Of a stretch of 64,000 nt of DNA, positions 1 through 9,455 are shown in pieces. The translations under genes were made by a program, and so were the position numbers. Positions within the stretch are counted from its first letter, which is position 1. Each line of letters opens with the position of its first letter. Source of the stretch: Cranoglanis bouderius (lineage: Eukaryota; Chordata; Actinopteri; Siluriformes; Cranoglanididae); NCBI GenBank assembly GCA_023630585.1, contig CM042552.1, forward strand, positions 1,567,001 through 1,631,000, read 5' to 3'. The notes below the pieces were generated by a model. It was not told the origin of the DNA. It saw only the letters and a program-made list of their open reading frames with translations, and did not search any database.

Positions 1-516
1 GCTTGGTTGCCTGGAAACCTCACTGGCTTGGCTTAAAGGTGGTAGCTAACCTCATGTAATAATGTACTGGCGTGTTAATTAGTTCGTAGCTGTAGTCGTA
101 GCTTTTTCCTTTCCCCATTTTCTCCCTAATTTGTTTTCGGAAATATACTCCCCAACCCCTGTACCCTCCACTGCTAGCCTGAGGTGGTGTTTAGTGCCGC
201 AAGAGGTCGGATTATCGGGCGTCGTTGAGGTTCATCACACCACATAAAATAGCAGGCATTTATGTATGAGAAAATAATCGCAACTGATCCAGCATTCGAT
301 ATTCACGGTACCTTGTATGATGGATAACATTACAGCGCAGTGTGTACAGTATATTTGTCATTTTTAATCAAAACGGTGTTTCTAATAAACAAATAAAATT
401 GAAAAGTCCTAAGATACAGTACATGTAGACTATTCATTTAATTTGGACACATTCGGTTACCTGAGAGTGACCGAACCTCTGTAGGTTGAGTAGGTCTTGC
501 TGCGGTTCTTCCTGTT

Positions 517-517
<1 letters not shown>

Positions 518-555
<38 letters not shown>
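518..555. repeat. (CA)n microsatellite
   Basis: About 18 uninterrupted CA units. A polymorphic dinucleotide repeat with no evident coding role. Confidence 0.95.
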
Positions 556-557
<2 letters not shown>

Positions 558-894
558 AAAAAATGAAACATCTACTAACAAATAACTTCATGACATAGAT
601 CCACGCTGTAAACATATCATTAAATAGCATGAAAAATGTGTCAGATTTGAATGAACTCGTGTCAGAATCAGACACAGCTGTGGGTTTTATGGATATTTAC
701 AAGCGATGTGTCATAACAAAATATCTTCAGTACAGCTGAGTTACGCTGTTTTCCTGATACTTAGCATCATTTCTTTTGCTCTTGACCTGAAAGTGACTTA
801 GACTGAGACACTGTGGGCTGAGTTGAACTTCCTGTGCTGTCTGTTGCATTTCCTTGTCTGCACGTCACTGTTGAAATGAGGCTTTCTGTTCATA

Positions 895-950
<56 letters not shown>
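895..950. repeat. (CA)n microsatellite
   Basis: About 28 CA units. It produces a spurious poly-(His-Thr) open frame on the plus strand. Confidence 0.95.
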
Positions 951-954
<4 letters not shown>

Positions 955-1050
955 TTCAGCATCAAATCTCCACTAACACACACATATACATTATAGAGCA
1001 GCATCTTTATAGTGTTGTGTTGTCATTTTTGGCATTGAACTGTATTCGTG

Positions 1051-1075
1051 CCCCCCCCCCCCCCCCCCCCCCCCC
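1051..1075. repeat. Poly-C run
   Basis: Twenty-five consecutive C, directly followed by TACAG. A similar C run lies at 51543-51560. The exact length may be affected by sequencing error. Confidence 0.9.
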
Positions 1076-1776
1076 TACAGGATAGGGTTGTGTTTATAAA
1101 ACCTTTCACAGTTACACCTTCACACACGTGCTTGTCAGTGGGATGTGCTACGTCTCAAACCGCAGTCGGTACACCGTCGGTGTCATAACCGCTCAGTGTG
1201 TAGCAGCTGTACAGCTGTGATTCCTCTTTAGATGTGCTTTAACTTGCCGCACGGTACAGAAAGGTGCAGCACATGACTAGCTCGCGATAACTTTTTTTTT
1301 TCCTCCCAGAGACACTGAAATTCAAAAAAAAAATCTCACCTCCAATGATTTGTTAAACTCTTTTACCTTTCATCAATGAATGACACGCTTTTATCCATTT
1401 ATAGTTATAGTATACGAGTTAGCACCTGTTCTCACTTATGGTGATATAGCAGCTAAACATTTGTTTGCTCCCTCACCGACCTCTGTTAAAAAGTTATGTT
1501 GCCGTGTTAACGAGAAAGAAGAACGTGTAAGAAAACTTTCCGAATGTAACAAGGCCCTGACATTAAGAAGTGCTAAAAACACGTGTAATATATAGAATAT
1601 GAAGCAGGATCACTTACCTTTAGCAGTGAAAGTGGAGCCGGTGGTCAAAACCGTAGGCAAATGTTGTTTTCGAGGGGAAACGAACAGAAAATTCAGTTTA
1701 TTCACGCGAGCACAGTGACATAAAAAAATGAAAAATGTAAATAATTAACATCAAAATATAAGAATTTAACCCATAC

Positions 1777-2112
1777 CCTTTATCACAGACAGACGGACTA
1801 CAGTAAACAGGTCTTCTCCAGTTGTGTTGACTCCACAGCCATATTGTCCCCTATCCCCTAAGCTCAGGTTACTCATGGTCACCACAAACATGTTGTTCTC
1901 AGTGTTGTCATTCAGAGACAGTCTTCCATCAAACATCCAGGGATTCTGGCCATCGGTTCTTATAAGAGTCTTACAGTCTTTATAAATTCCTTTACAGAAA
2001 TATTTGGGATAGGTTTTATATGCTGCAGCATAATGACACCTGATGACTGCAACATTGCCTTCGCTTCCTTCCTCACAGACATCATCATTCAGCACGACAC
2101 CCATGACTGACA
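1777..2112 (-). CDS. V-set exon of a CD300/pIgR-like receptor (single exon, partial gene)
   Basis: A 336-nt minus-strand exon bounded by a CTGTAG acceptor and a GTATGG donor, phase 1 at both ends as expected of an Ig-domain exon. It encodes one V-type domain: the B-strand Cys lies in VAVIRCHY, an extra Cys pair is visible as KYFCK and KDC, then LIRT, GRLSLND and the F-strand DRGQYGCGV. The second Cys pair in the C-C' region is the hallmark of the CD300 (CMRF35-like) and polymeric-Ig-receptor families, many of which are expanded in fish. No signal-peptide, transmembrane or tail exon could be placed on either side, so this may be an isolated exon or a broken gene. It is clearly different from the CD22-like V domains elsewhere in the window. 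Family call fairly sure; completeness unsure. Confidence 0.7.
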
Positions 2113-2611
2113 CTACAGATAAGAAAAAAAAGTGTTTTACTCATTTACATAATATAAAGAAAGAAATAACACAAATATATGGTAACTATTTATAGTATGC
2201 AAATGTTTTATACCGGGTTATCTGCCCTTTTATAATAAATAAATAAATGGCAACTCATTATCTTATGTAAATGTGCTGTAGCACTTTCTTTTATTATAGT
2301 TTCAGTCAGTTATGTAAGTCAGATGAAATGCTAACCTGAATGTCTACTTCCTTTTTTCCTTTTTCTTTCTTTTCTTTTCTTTTCTTTTCTTTTTAACAGC
2401 TTAATTTAAGGTACTGGAAATGGACGAATAGACCGGTTGAGCAATCTTCGCAAGGAAAACTTCTGAAACCTTAATACTTTACCATTCAGCAGGATGAAAG
2501 AGGCGCTAAAACATTTCTTCATCTCCACGGTGCACAAATAAAACTCGTGGTTCCTCAAATGTGTTTAAGATCGAGTGAAAGCAGTTCAACAGTTCCTCTC
2601 ACCGCAATGCA

Positions 2612-2612
2612 G

Positions 2613-2645
<33 letters not shown>

Positions 2646-2665
2646 TGGGTGGGTGGGTGTATGTG
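2612..2665. repeat. (GT)n microsatellite with GGGT end
   Basis: About 14 GT units followed by an irregular GTGG/GGGT stretch. Confidence 0.9.
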
Positions 2666-2807
2666 TGATGTAGGATGTGGTTTTGAGCTGGTCATTGTTG
2701 CCTCTCACACCCTCTCTACCACACTTTATAACTTATATTAATCACTCAATGACTGCAAACTTTATGTATAAAGTCAAAACAGAGTTTATTATTGGTTGCA
2801 ATATTAC

Positions 2808-2808
2808 C

Positions 2809-2846
<38 letters not shown>
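2808..2846. repeat. (TGTC)n tetranucleotide repeat
   Basis: About nine TGTC units ending in TCTCT. Confidence 0.9.
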
Positions 2847-2849
<3 letters not shown>

Positions 2850-3786
2850 TCCCAGATGTTGCATTTAACATCCACACCAATATCAGTTTAGTGGTTCTTC
2901 TTCTCTCACACATCAGACTCATGTGATTAAGAGCTGATTCTAGACGAAGCTTTGTTTCTAGACTGCCATCTGCAGTCCGATATGGAAACCAACAGCAACA
3001 CTTAAAAAAAAAAAATTAAAAATGACCTGTTATTCGTAATTATTTAATTGATTTAATATTGCTCTGTGGAATGTTCAAGGTTTGCGATCTTTTTTATAAC
3101 CAAATCCTGATCGATGCATTTTCCAGAACTTTGGGTTGGACTTGTTTTGCTGGCACCTTGGTCTTCATGATTCACTGTCACCGTCAGGACACGGGTAAAA
3201 GTCAGAAAACCAGAACATCCAACACGGCAGAATAAGACGGGTGGAATTCAGGTGTACGGGAAAAACTGGGCGTTTTCTATGTAGCACTGCCACATATTGA
3301 TGCAGTTTATAAATGTGTGTGTGTAATTAATGTAATTATTGGCACATGTAACTTGTTATTGTTCCTCCTCTAAAAATACATTCTGCCCTTCTTAGTTTTC
3401 AGAAATTTCAAGAAAATGATGGGGACTGATGAGGAAATGCTACTGTTCTTCAAGGATCCTAAATTAAAACACCGGAAACTTTGCAGTAGAGAAACATTTA
3501 GCCAGCATTTATACATTTAAACATTTATACATTAGCCAGCAAATATACTGCTACTTGTTTCACACTGAGCATGGACCGTGTCTCTCACAGGAAGGTGTCC
3601 AGAGTCTGTTTACAACTTTTATCAGTATTTACACAGTTAAAGTTCTCCTTAATACAACTATTCTTATGCATGTTGATGTTCTGCGTGGTTGATTCAGATT
3701 ATTAAAATGAACCGTGAGGCAGTTTTACACCTTCGAGGCTGCCAGATCTGTGTTGTGTAGAGCCTTTATTAGGAGAACAGATTTTA

Positions 3787-4145
3787 CACGCTGTCATCTG
3801 GTCCTCAGCCAGCTGGGAAGCGATTCCCCACGACGCCAAGCGATGGCACTGGACTTCCTGGTGGATGGCTACGGCTCCTCCCCTTTTCAGGCGCACGACA
3901 GCACTTCCTCCGCCTCCCGACGGACGACTCACCGGCATCCGCTCCAGCACCACCGCCTCGCTCTCCCTCGGCACGGAGATCCTCCCACAGCGGCGAGGGC
4001 TCTCCGACATCACGTCCCTCCTCCTTCCCAGGTTTCGGCACCAATGTAACACTCTTCAAAGAAGGGCAAGGAGGAGGCGGGAATCGGCTGAACATCAGAG
4101 GTGTGCGTCCTCACAGCCTGGCCCCTCCCTCCAGCTCTTCACAAT
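3787..4145. repeat. GC-rich dispersed repeat, copy 1
   Basis: This segment shares phrases such as 'cagccagctgggaagcga' and 'cacgacgcc' with 33427-33740. It interrupts the gene 1 upstream region exactly where the homologous gene 2 upstream region (near 12402) continues without it, so it behaves as an inserted repeat. Overlapping open frames on both strands are a by-product of GC richness. I do not recognise the family. Confidence 0.6.
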
Positions 4146-4340
4146 GATTATATGCGGTTTATATCACGACTAGTCCTGTCTTATTTTAATAATATTTAAT
4201 AATGTAGTGTTCTCCTACACCACTCATCTGCCAGCAGCTATATGTGTATACTAATTCTGTCTTTGAATAGCACTCTGTGTATTAATGTTTAAGTAACTTG
4301 CATTATGCAGTCACAATTTCCCGAAAGTTGCTTAAAGCAG

Positions 4341-4389
4341 TTGTGCAAATCTTAAGTCACTTGCAAAAAATAGAAAAGAGGAAATTGCG
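4341..4389 (+). promoter_or_regulatory. Candidate gene 1 upstream element: octamer-like and PU.1-like motifs
   Basis: An octamer-like TTGTGCAAAT (4341-4350) is followed by GAAAAGAGGAAATTGCG (4373-4389), which contains the GAGGAA core bound by the myeloid/B-cell ETS factor PU.1 and abuts a C/EBP-like ATTGCG half-site. The same pair, in the same order and spacing, is kept upstream of gene 2 at 12913-12963. It lies about 240 bp before the gene 1 start codon. Function is inferred from motif content and conservation between the two copies only. Confidence 0.4.
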
Positions 4390-4504
4390 TCCCAGAAACC
4401 GACGTACACCAACGTACACTTACAACACCAACGGTTCTCTTTAAAGGTTCTCATTAATATGCAGTTCTGAGGTGGGTGAAGACTAGAACTCAGCTGTTAA
4501 TTTT

Positions 4505-4607
<103 letters not shown>

Positions 4608-4627
4608 ATTTACAGTTTTCTTTGAGG

Positions 4628-7600
4628 ATGTCGCTCATCATCAAGTTTCAGCTGCTAATCTTCTCTCAACTGATGATTCTCAGTAAGTCATTCATGTCTT
4701 TATATTAACATGGCTTACACCACAGCGCTGTTCAATTCTGGATTGCGATTGATTGTCATCAGGATTGTCAGATCAGCAGCTCTCACAGTAGCGCAGCTGC
4801 AAATCACGTTTATATCAATGCGCTCGTTCTAGTACGTCAGAGTTTCTATAGCAACAGCTCGTTCACAGGGACAGAGGAGTTTACGCTTTGCGTTTTCTTG
4901 GGCACCGTGGTGACAGAATGACTGTGTGTAGCCCCTCTAACCGAACTGATAACATTAACTTGTGTACTTTCCACAGCGTTAAAAGTAACTGTAAATAAAT
5001 AAAAATCTGACGTGTCACTTTTTAATAAATAAAAATGTAGTTGTTTTTAAACTTCCTGTGGTATAAGAGGAATAAAACACTTGGGGTCGTGCTGTCATAG
5101 GAGAATAATCATCAACACCACCTCATTTGTTATTTTACCATAACAGCACCACACACAGCGGTTTATTCCTTACATATCTGAGGAGTTCCAGAGGAGAGAA
5201 GTGAAGCTGTAAGATAACTCAGTGTTTTATGGGGCTCAGGATAATGACCTCTAATCACCTCTTTCATGTATCATGTTTCAGGAGCTCTTGGGAATAAATG
5301 GAGCGTGAAATACAGCCAACTAAATCTCTGTGCTTTAAAAGGATCTACGGTGTTTATGAACGGCTCGTACACACACCCAACACGTCTTACAGTGACGGAC
5401 ACGTTTTGGTTAATAGACCCAGTTCAGGGTAAAGCGACTGATCTGCGTTATGTACCAGGTTACAAGGACAGAGTGGAGTATTTAGGAGATGAACAGAGAC
5501 ACTTCTCCCTCAGACTGAGTGACGTGAAGAAAACAGATGAACATGAGTACTGCATTAGAGTCCTAGGAACCACAGATAATTATCTCTTTTATCCAGGAAT
5601 GAGACTCAGAGTCACAGGTAATGTACATCACAATGTTTTATGTCTATTTATGATTATTAATCAATAACAACATTTCTGCTTACTGTACATAATCACTTAA
5701 ATACGCTGTTAAGTGTTGTGTGTAATTGCTGCGCTAATTAATTCTTTAGGGTGCACAACATAAAAATACATCTAATAACTGTTTTACTGTATGAAAGTGG
5801 TGCAGTTTTTCATTAAACTATCTCTATGTTTAGAATATTTAGATTCTAGTAGCGCAACAAGTGGAATTATTATTAATTTCGAATAAATGTATTTTTTTAT
5901 GAATACTTCCCAATCTCCCGTTCTCTTAGAGCTCCGAGTGGAGGCTCCTGAAAAGGTGGTGGAGGGAAATAAAACAGTTTTAGTGTGTAGGACCGACTGC
6001 AGTCTGTCAGACACACCGGCATTCATCTGGTACAAAAATGACCAGCGTATTGATACGAACAAGAACAACAGTAACACTCTGATTCTCCAGCCAACTAAAG
6101 CAGACGACACGGGCAGTTATGAGTGCGCTGTGAGAGGTTATGAACATCTCCGTTCTCCTGCTCGAACCCTCAGTGTGAGATGTGAGTACATGTGACCCTT
6201 AGTGGAAATAATCCTCCTTTATACAGATCTCTAATGTTAATATAGTGCCATGTCTTACGATCACAGTCTGCAAAAATACTTCCCTCAAAAAGAAATCATT
6301 ATAAAACTAAAAATAAAAGGAAAACAACACATTTCATTTGTAAACAAAGACTAGAGGGGTAATTTTTAAGTAAAAACTTAAGGCTACATTAGTGCAACTG
6401 TTAATTTTTTTTTAGTAGTGCATTAAACAAAACATCTATTTACATACAGACAGGGCTATGATAGTAATAGACATTCTAATACTCCAAACGGCTGCTGTTA
6501 AAGATAATCCCAAATCCTTTAAGTGTCTGTTTAATCTCTAGATCGTCCAAAGGACGTCTCGGTGTCCATCGGCTCCTCTGGTGAAATAGTGGAGGGCAGT
6601 TCGGTGACTCTGACCTGCAACAGTGATGCTAACCCACCTGTGGAGAACTATGAATGGTTTAAAGGGAAGACATCAGTAGGAAAAGGAAAGACCTACACCA
6701 TCTCCAATATCAGCTCTGAGGACAGTGGAGAGTACAAGTGCATGTGCAGTAATGAAGTCGGATATCAGGACTCCAGCGGTGTAACTCTGAATGTTCTGTG
6801 TAAGTTAAAGCTGAAGATCTCCTCACAGCCAATAAGAGATAAAACTCTCATAGATTTACTTTAAAGTCTCACTTTCCTACCCATTTTAGATCCTTCAAAG
6901 AACATCTCTGTGATTGTGTATGTGGCTGTTGGAGTTGGACTTTTTGGGCTTGTAACTCTTCTCTCTGCACTCTTCTGGCTGAGGTGAGAACATCTGAGCT
7001 GATAAATTCGTCACTAATTCCTCTGAAGATGCTTACGATGGATAAATGTTTGACTTTGTGTGAGCAGAAGCAAGAGACAGAAGAAAAAGGCAGATGAAGA
7101 TGACTATCAGGTGAGTTATTACAGAAATGTCCATCAGGTGGCTGCTTTGTTCATAATAAACTCTTACTGTGAAGATCTTGAGCAGAACCTGCTCACGTTC
7201 TCCACCCCTCCTCTCTGCAGGACGCTGGGCCGAGTGCTAAAGACGACACGTACGCAGCTCTCGACCTCGCAGGCCGGGCGTCTGATGATGTGTATCACAC
7301 ACTTGGAGTAAGTGTTTAAGTGTTTTGATTTCTTTACTGTAAAAAGAACTCAATCATGGAATGAAAAAAAAAAAAAAAAGAAAAGCGTAGCAAAACATTA
7401 TTATAGTTATAATAATACATATCTATTGATAATGGTCTTAGTAACTGAAATCTTTTGTATTTTTGTAAGTCTATGTCTTATTAAATTCAGCTATTTGGTA
7501 TTTTGATGTTTCTATTTTGGAGTTTCACACCTGATTGGCCAAATTCAATAAGGCGTGGCCTTTTTCTCTTTTTAACTCTCATACAGATCTCTAATCCCAG

Positions 7601-7637
7601 TCCACCTGCTGACACGCCCGTGTCCTCTAACTGCTAG
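4628..7637 (+). CDS. Gene 1: CD22/Siglec-like receptor, three Ig domains, ITAM-like tail
   Basis: Predicted type I membrane receptor of 391 residues. Coding exons: 4628-4682 (signal peptide), 5282-5617 (V-set), 5930-6181 and 6542-6799 (C2-like), 6890-6983 (membrane span), 7068-7110, 7221-7307 and 7587-7637 (tail, stop TAG). All borders are GT-AG; Ig exons are phase 1-1. The signal starts MSLIIKFQLL. The V domain keeps EYCIRV on strand F but has Gly where the usual B-strand Cys sits (MNGSY). Domain 2 has VLVCRT and YECAVRGYEHL; domain 3 has LTCNSD and YKCMCSN. The span (near VYVAVGVGLFGLV) has no charged residue. The tail has DDTYAAL (Tyr357) and DDVYHTL (Tyr371), YxxL-x10-YxxL with acidic residues before each Tyr, which is closer to an ITAM than to ITIMs. 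Probably a leukocyte signalling receptor; the ligand is unknown, sialic acid being a family-based guess. Fish LITR or FcR-like naming is an alternative, but the V-first layout favours CD22-like. Confidence 0.85.
4710..5165. repeat. Dispersed noncoding block, copy in gene 1 intron 1
   Basis: Contains the phrases 'ttctggattg', 'gcagctgcaaatcac', 'gaggagtttacgct' and 'aataaaacacttgggg'. Related copies lie at 29385-29850, 36100-36510, 45200-45520 and 61525-61780, and in reverse at about 27150-27200. Gene 2 intron 1 is only 106 bp and lacks it, which shows it is an insertion. Probably a non-autonomous transposon family; ends not defined. Confidence 0.6.
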
Positions 7638-7844
7638 AATATGGCAGTGAGTTCTTACATACATTTTTTTGTGTCTATTGCATTAATCCTTTATCTAACT
7701 TTTTTTTTTTTTTTTGTAATCAGCAATATGCCCTCTTTCGGCTGCTTTCGTTTGTTGGGGTTGCCGCACGGTCACCAGCCACTAGTCCACCAGGGAACCT
7801 CGTAATCAGCAATATTAATGACAATTTTGGTGAAGACTGATGTA

Positions 7845-7850
7845 AATAAA
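7845..7850 (+). terminator. Probable gene 1 polyadenylation signal
   Basis: AATAAA about 210 bp after the gene 1 stop codon, followed at once by a GT-rich stretch (TGTTTGTGTG) of the kind that promotes 3' end cleavage. Confidence 0.5.
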
Positions 7851-9455
7851 TGTTTGTGTGTTTTAACACACATTTAAAATGCTTCTGTGAGTTTTTTGCT
7901 TTCTTTCAGACTTTGACCGACTTGCACATCGTTGAAAAAAACCCTAAACTTTTCTTTAACACTTGTTCATAAGACTGAACACCAGAGGGAGATGTGTTGC
8001 ATCACTTCATCAGCGTAACTCTCACAAGAAATTGACACCACTCAATGAAACCTGAGGAAGAATGTTAGTGACTAGAGAAACACAGTTCACTCGTCACTCT
8101 TCACCACATAGAGTTCACAAGCTGCCATTGTTCATGAACATGGAGCTGATTAATTTATTTTTACGTAGTCTAATCCAGGGATCTTCAATCTTATCCTCAA
8201 TAGGGTCATGGAGCTGCAGGTTTTCACTCCAACCAATCAGAAGCCACACCTGTGTTTCATCAGGTTATCTTCGCCCTCAATCAATAATCAGTTTGGAATA
8301 AAAACCTGCAGTCACACCGGCACTTTGCAGGGAAGAACGATGACTCCTGATCTAATCAGCTGCTCAATTCCACACACCTCAGAGCTACACTGCCCTCTAA
8401 AGGAAGATTACAGGTAATATCTCAGGACATCTCTGCAGAGCAGTCAGAGCTCATCCATTGTTGGCATAGATTTCCTCGATGCCTCGTTTGCTATTGATCG
8501 TTGTTTACGAGACGCATCGTTGGCTGAGTGAGATCTGCCACGTTGGGGCACTGAAGAAAGCACTCTGCACCGTCAACACACAATTAGCCCTGCAGTCTCA
8601 TGCTGCGACTGAATAATAGAAAATTCATTTCAAGAATTTCATGAAACTAGACGTAGGATATTTTTGTCTTTTGACTCTACTGTATAAAAGAGCGTATACA
8701 CCTAATATACAGGCCACAGTGTGATATTTACAGTGGAAAGAGACTACAACACAGATTACACCATGTACCACTGAAAATATACCACCGGACTGAACCACTT
8801 TGAATGTTTATGACGAGAGCTGATTTTATTCAATAAGTCAAACTAAAGAAAAAAATGTCAACTTGCTTGAAACAAGCAAGATACACTTAAATCTAGTTAA
8901 AGCGTACCAAAACCAAGCAAAATAAATAAATAAATAAATCTGCCAATAGGGTAATCAAAACTGACTTGGTAAGAATTCTTGAAAATAACAAATATCTAGT
9001 CACTAAAAAAAAAAAAAAAAAAATGCTGTCGGATCTTAAATCTAGCCAACATTTAAGCAAGCTGTGCTTATTACAGGCAATGAAATCTCAGTTATTCAGG
9101 ATAGACGTACTTAAAATGAGTATTTTGGTCTCTTGATTGAGCTGTTTTTCAGAACTTATCCCTTAACGTAAGATTAATAATTAGAAGGAAAAAAAAAAGT
9201 TAGAATAAGACACAATTTCTTCAAACAGCATAATAAAGAAATGACTTATTAAGTCAGAAGAAGGTTTGTGTTACTTAGCATTGCTGTAGCACAAATGACA
9301 ACACAAACACAACAACAACAAAAGCTTGACAATTAGGTGCTGAAAAACTGGAATTTCTATAGTGGTGCTGATTAGGGGTAACACAGAACAGATGTGAGTG
9401 ATCAATGGGATATGGGACATGGTCATGTGACATGCTGGGGCTGATGGGTAATGTA
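7851..9455. other. Intergenic spacer between genes 1 and 2, left part
   Basis: No gene seen. About 8160-8400 looks like a dispersed fish repeat ('ggagctgcaggttttcactccaacc' type wording, here in pieces). Just before this interval, 7734-7780 resembles the 3' tail of the RTE-like LINEs seen elsewhere in this window. Several short poly-A stretches are present. Open frames here do not resemble any protein I know. Confidence 0.45.

Larger units (their letters stand above)
1..1776. other. Left-edge noncoding DNA, no gene seen
   Basis: I find no supportable exon here. The stretch holds two CA microsatellites and a poly-C run, and otherwise AT-rich unique-looking sequence. The open frames across the CA and C runs are low-complexity translations. 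At 1614-1660 the minus strand has a good splice donor (AAAG followed by GTAAGT) after a Thr/Ser-rich reading frame that could be a stalk exon of the CD300-like gene to the right. However, no AG acceptor lies in front of it, so I do not call it. Confidence 0.6.
2113..3786. other. Noncoding spacer
   Basis: No exon recognised, apart from whatever unplaced leader exon the CD300-like gene may have here. From about 3400 the sequence is homologous to 12060-12400 upstream of gene 2 (shared phrases include 'aggatccta' and 'gttgatgttctgc'), so it is the left part of the segment duplicated between the two plus-strand receptor genes. Confidence 0.5.

Noticed and set aside
834..1085. Plus-strand open frame over CA and C runs
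   Set aside because: Low-complexity His-Thr and Pro translation of simple repeats.
3702..4173. Several overlapping open frames on both strands
   Set aside because: They overlap a GC-rich dispersed repeat shared with 33.3-33.7 kb; no splice or domain support.
5784..6110. Minus-strand 108-codon frame, repeated at 14089-14415
   Set aside because: Antisense shadow of the domain 2 exon of genes 1 and 2; repeated only because the exon is duplicated.
6800..6864. Extension of Ig exon frames through the intron (CKLKLKISSQP), seen after many C2 exons
   Set aside because: The donor GTAAGT and downstream acceptor fit in every copy; the shared read-through is just the conserved intron start.
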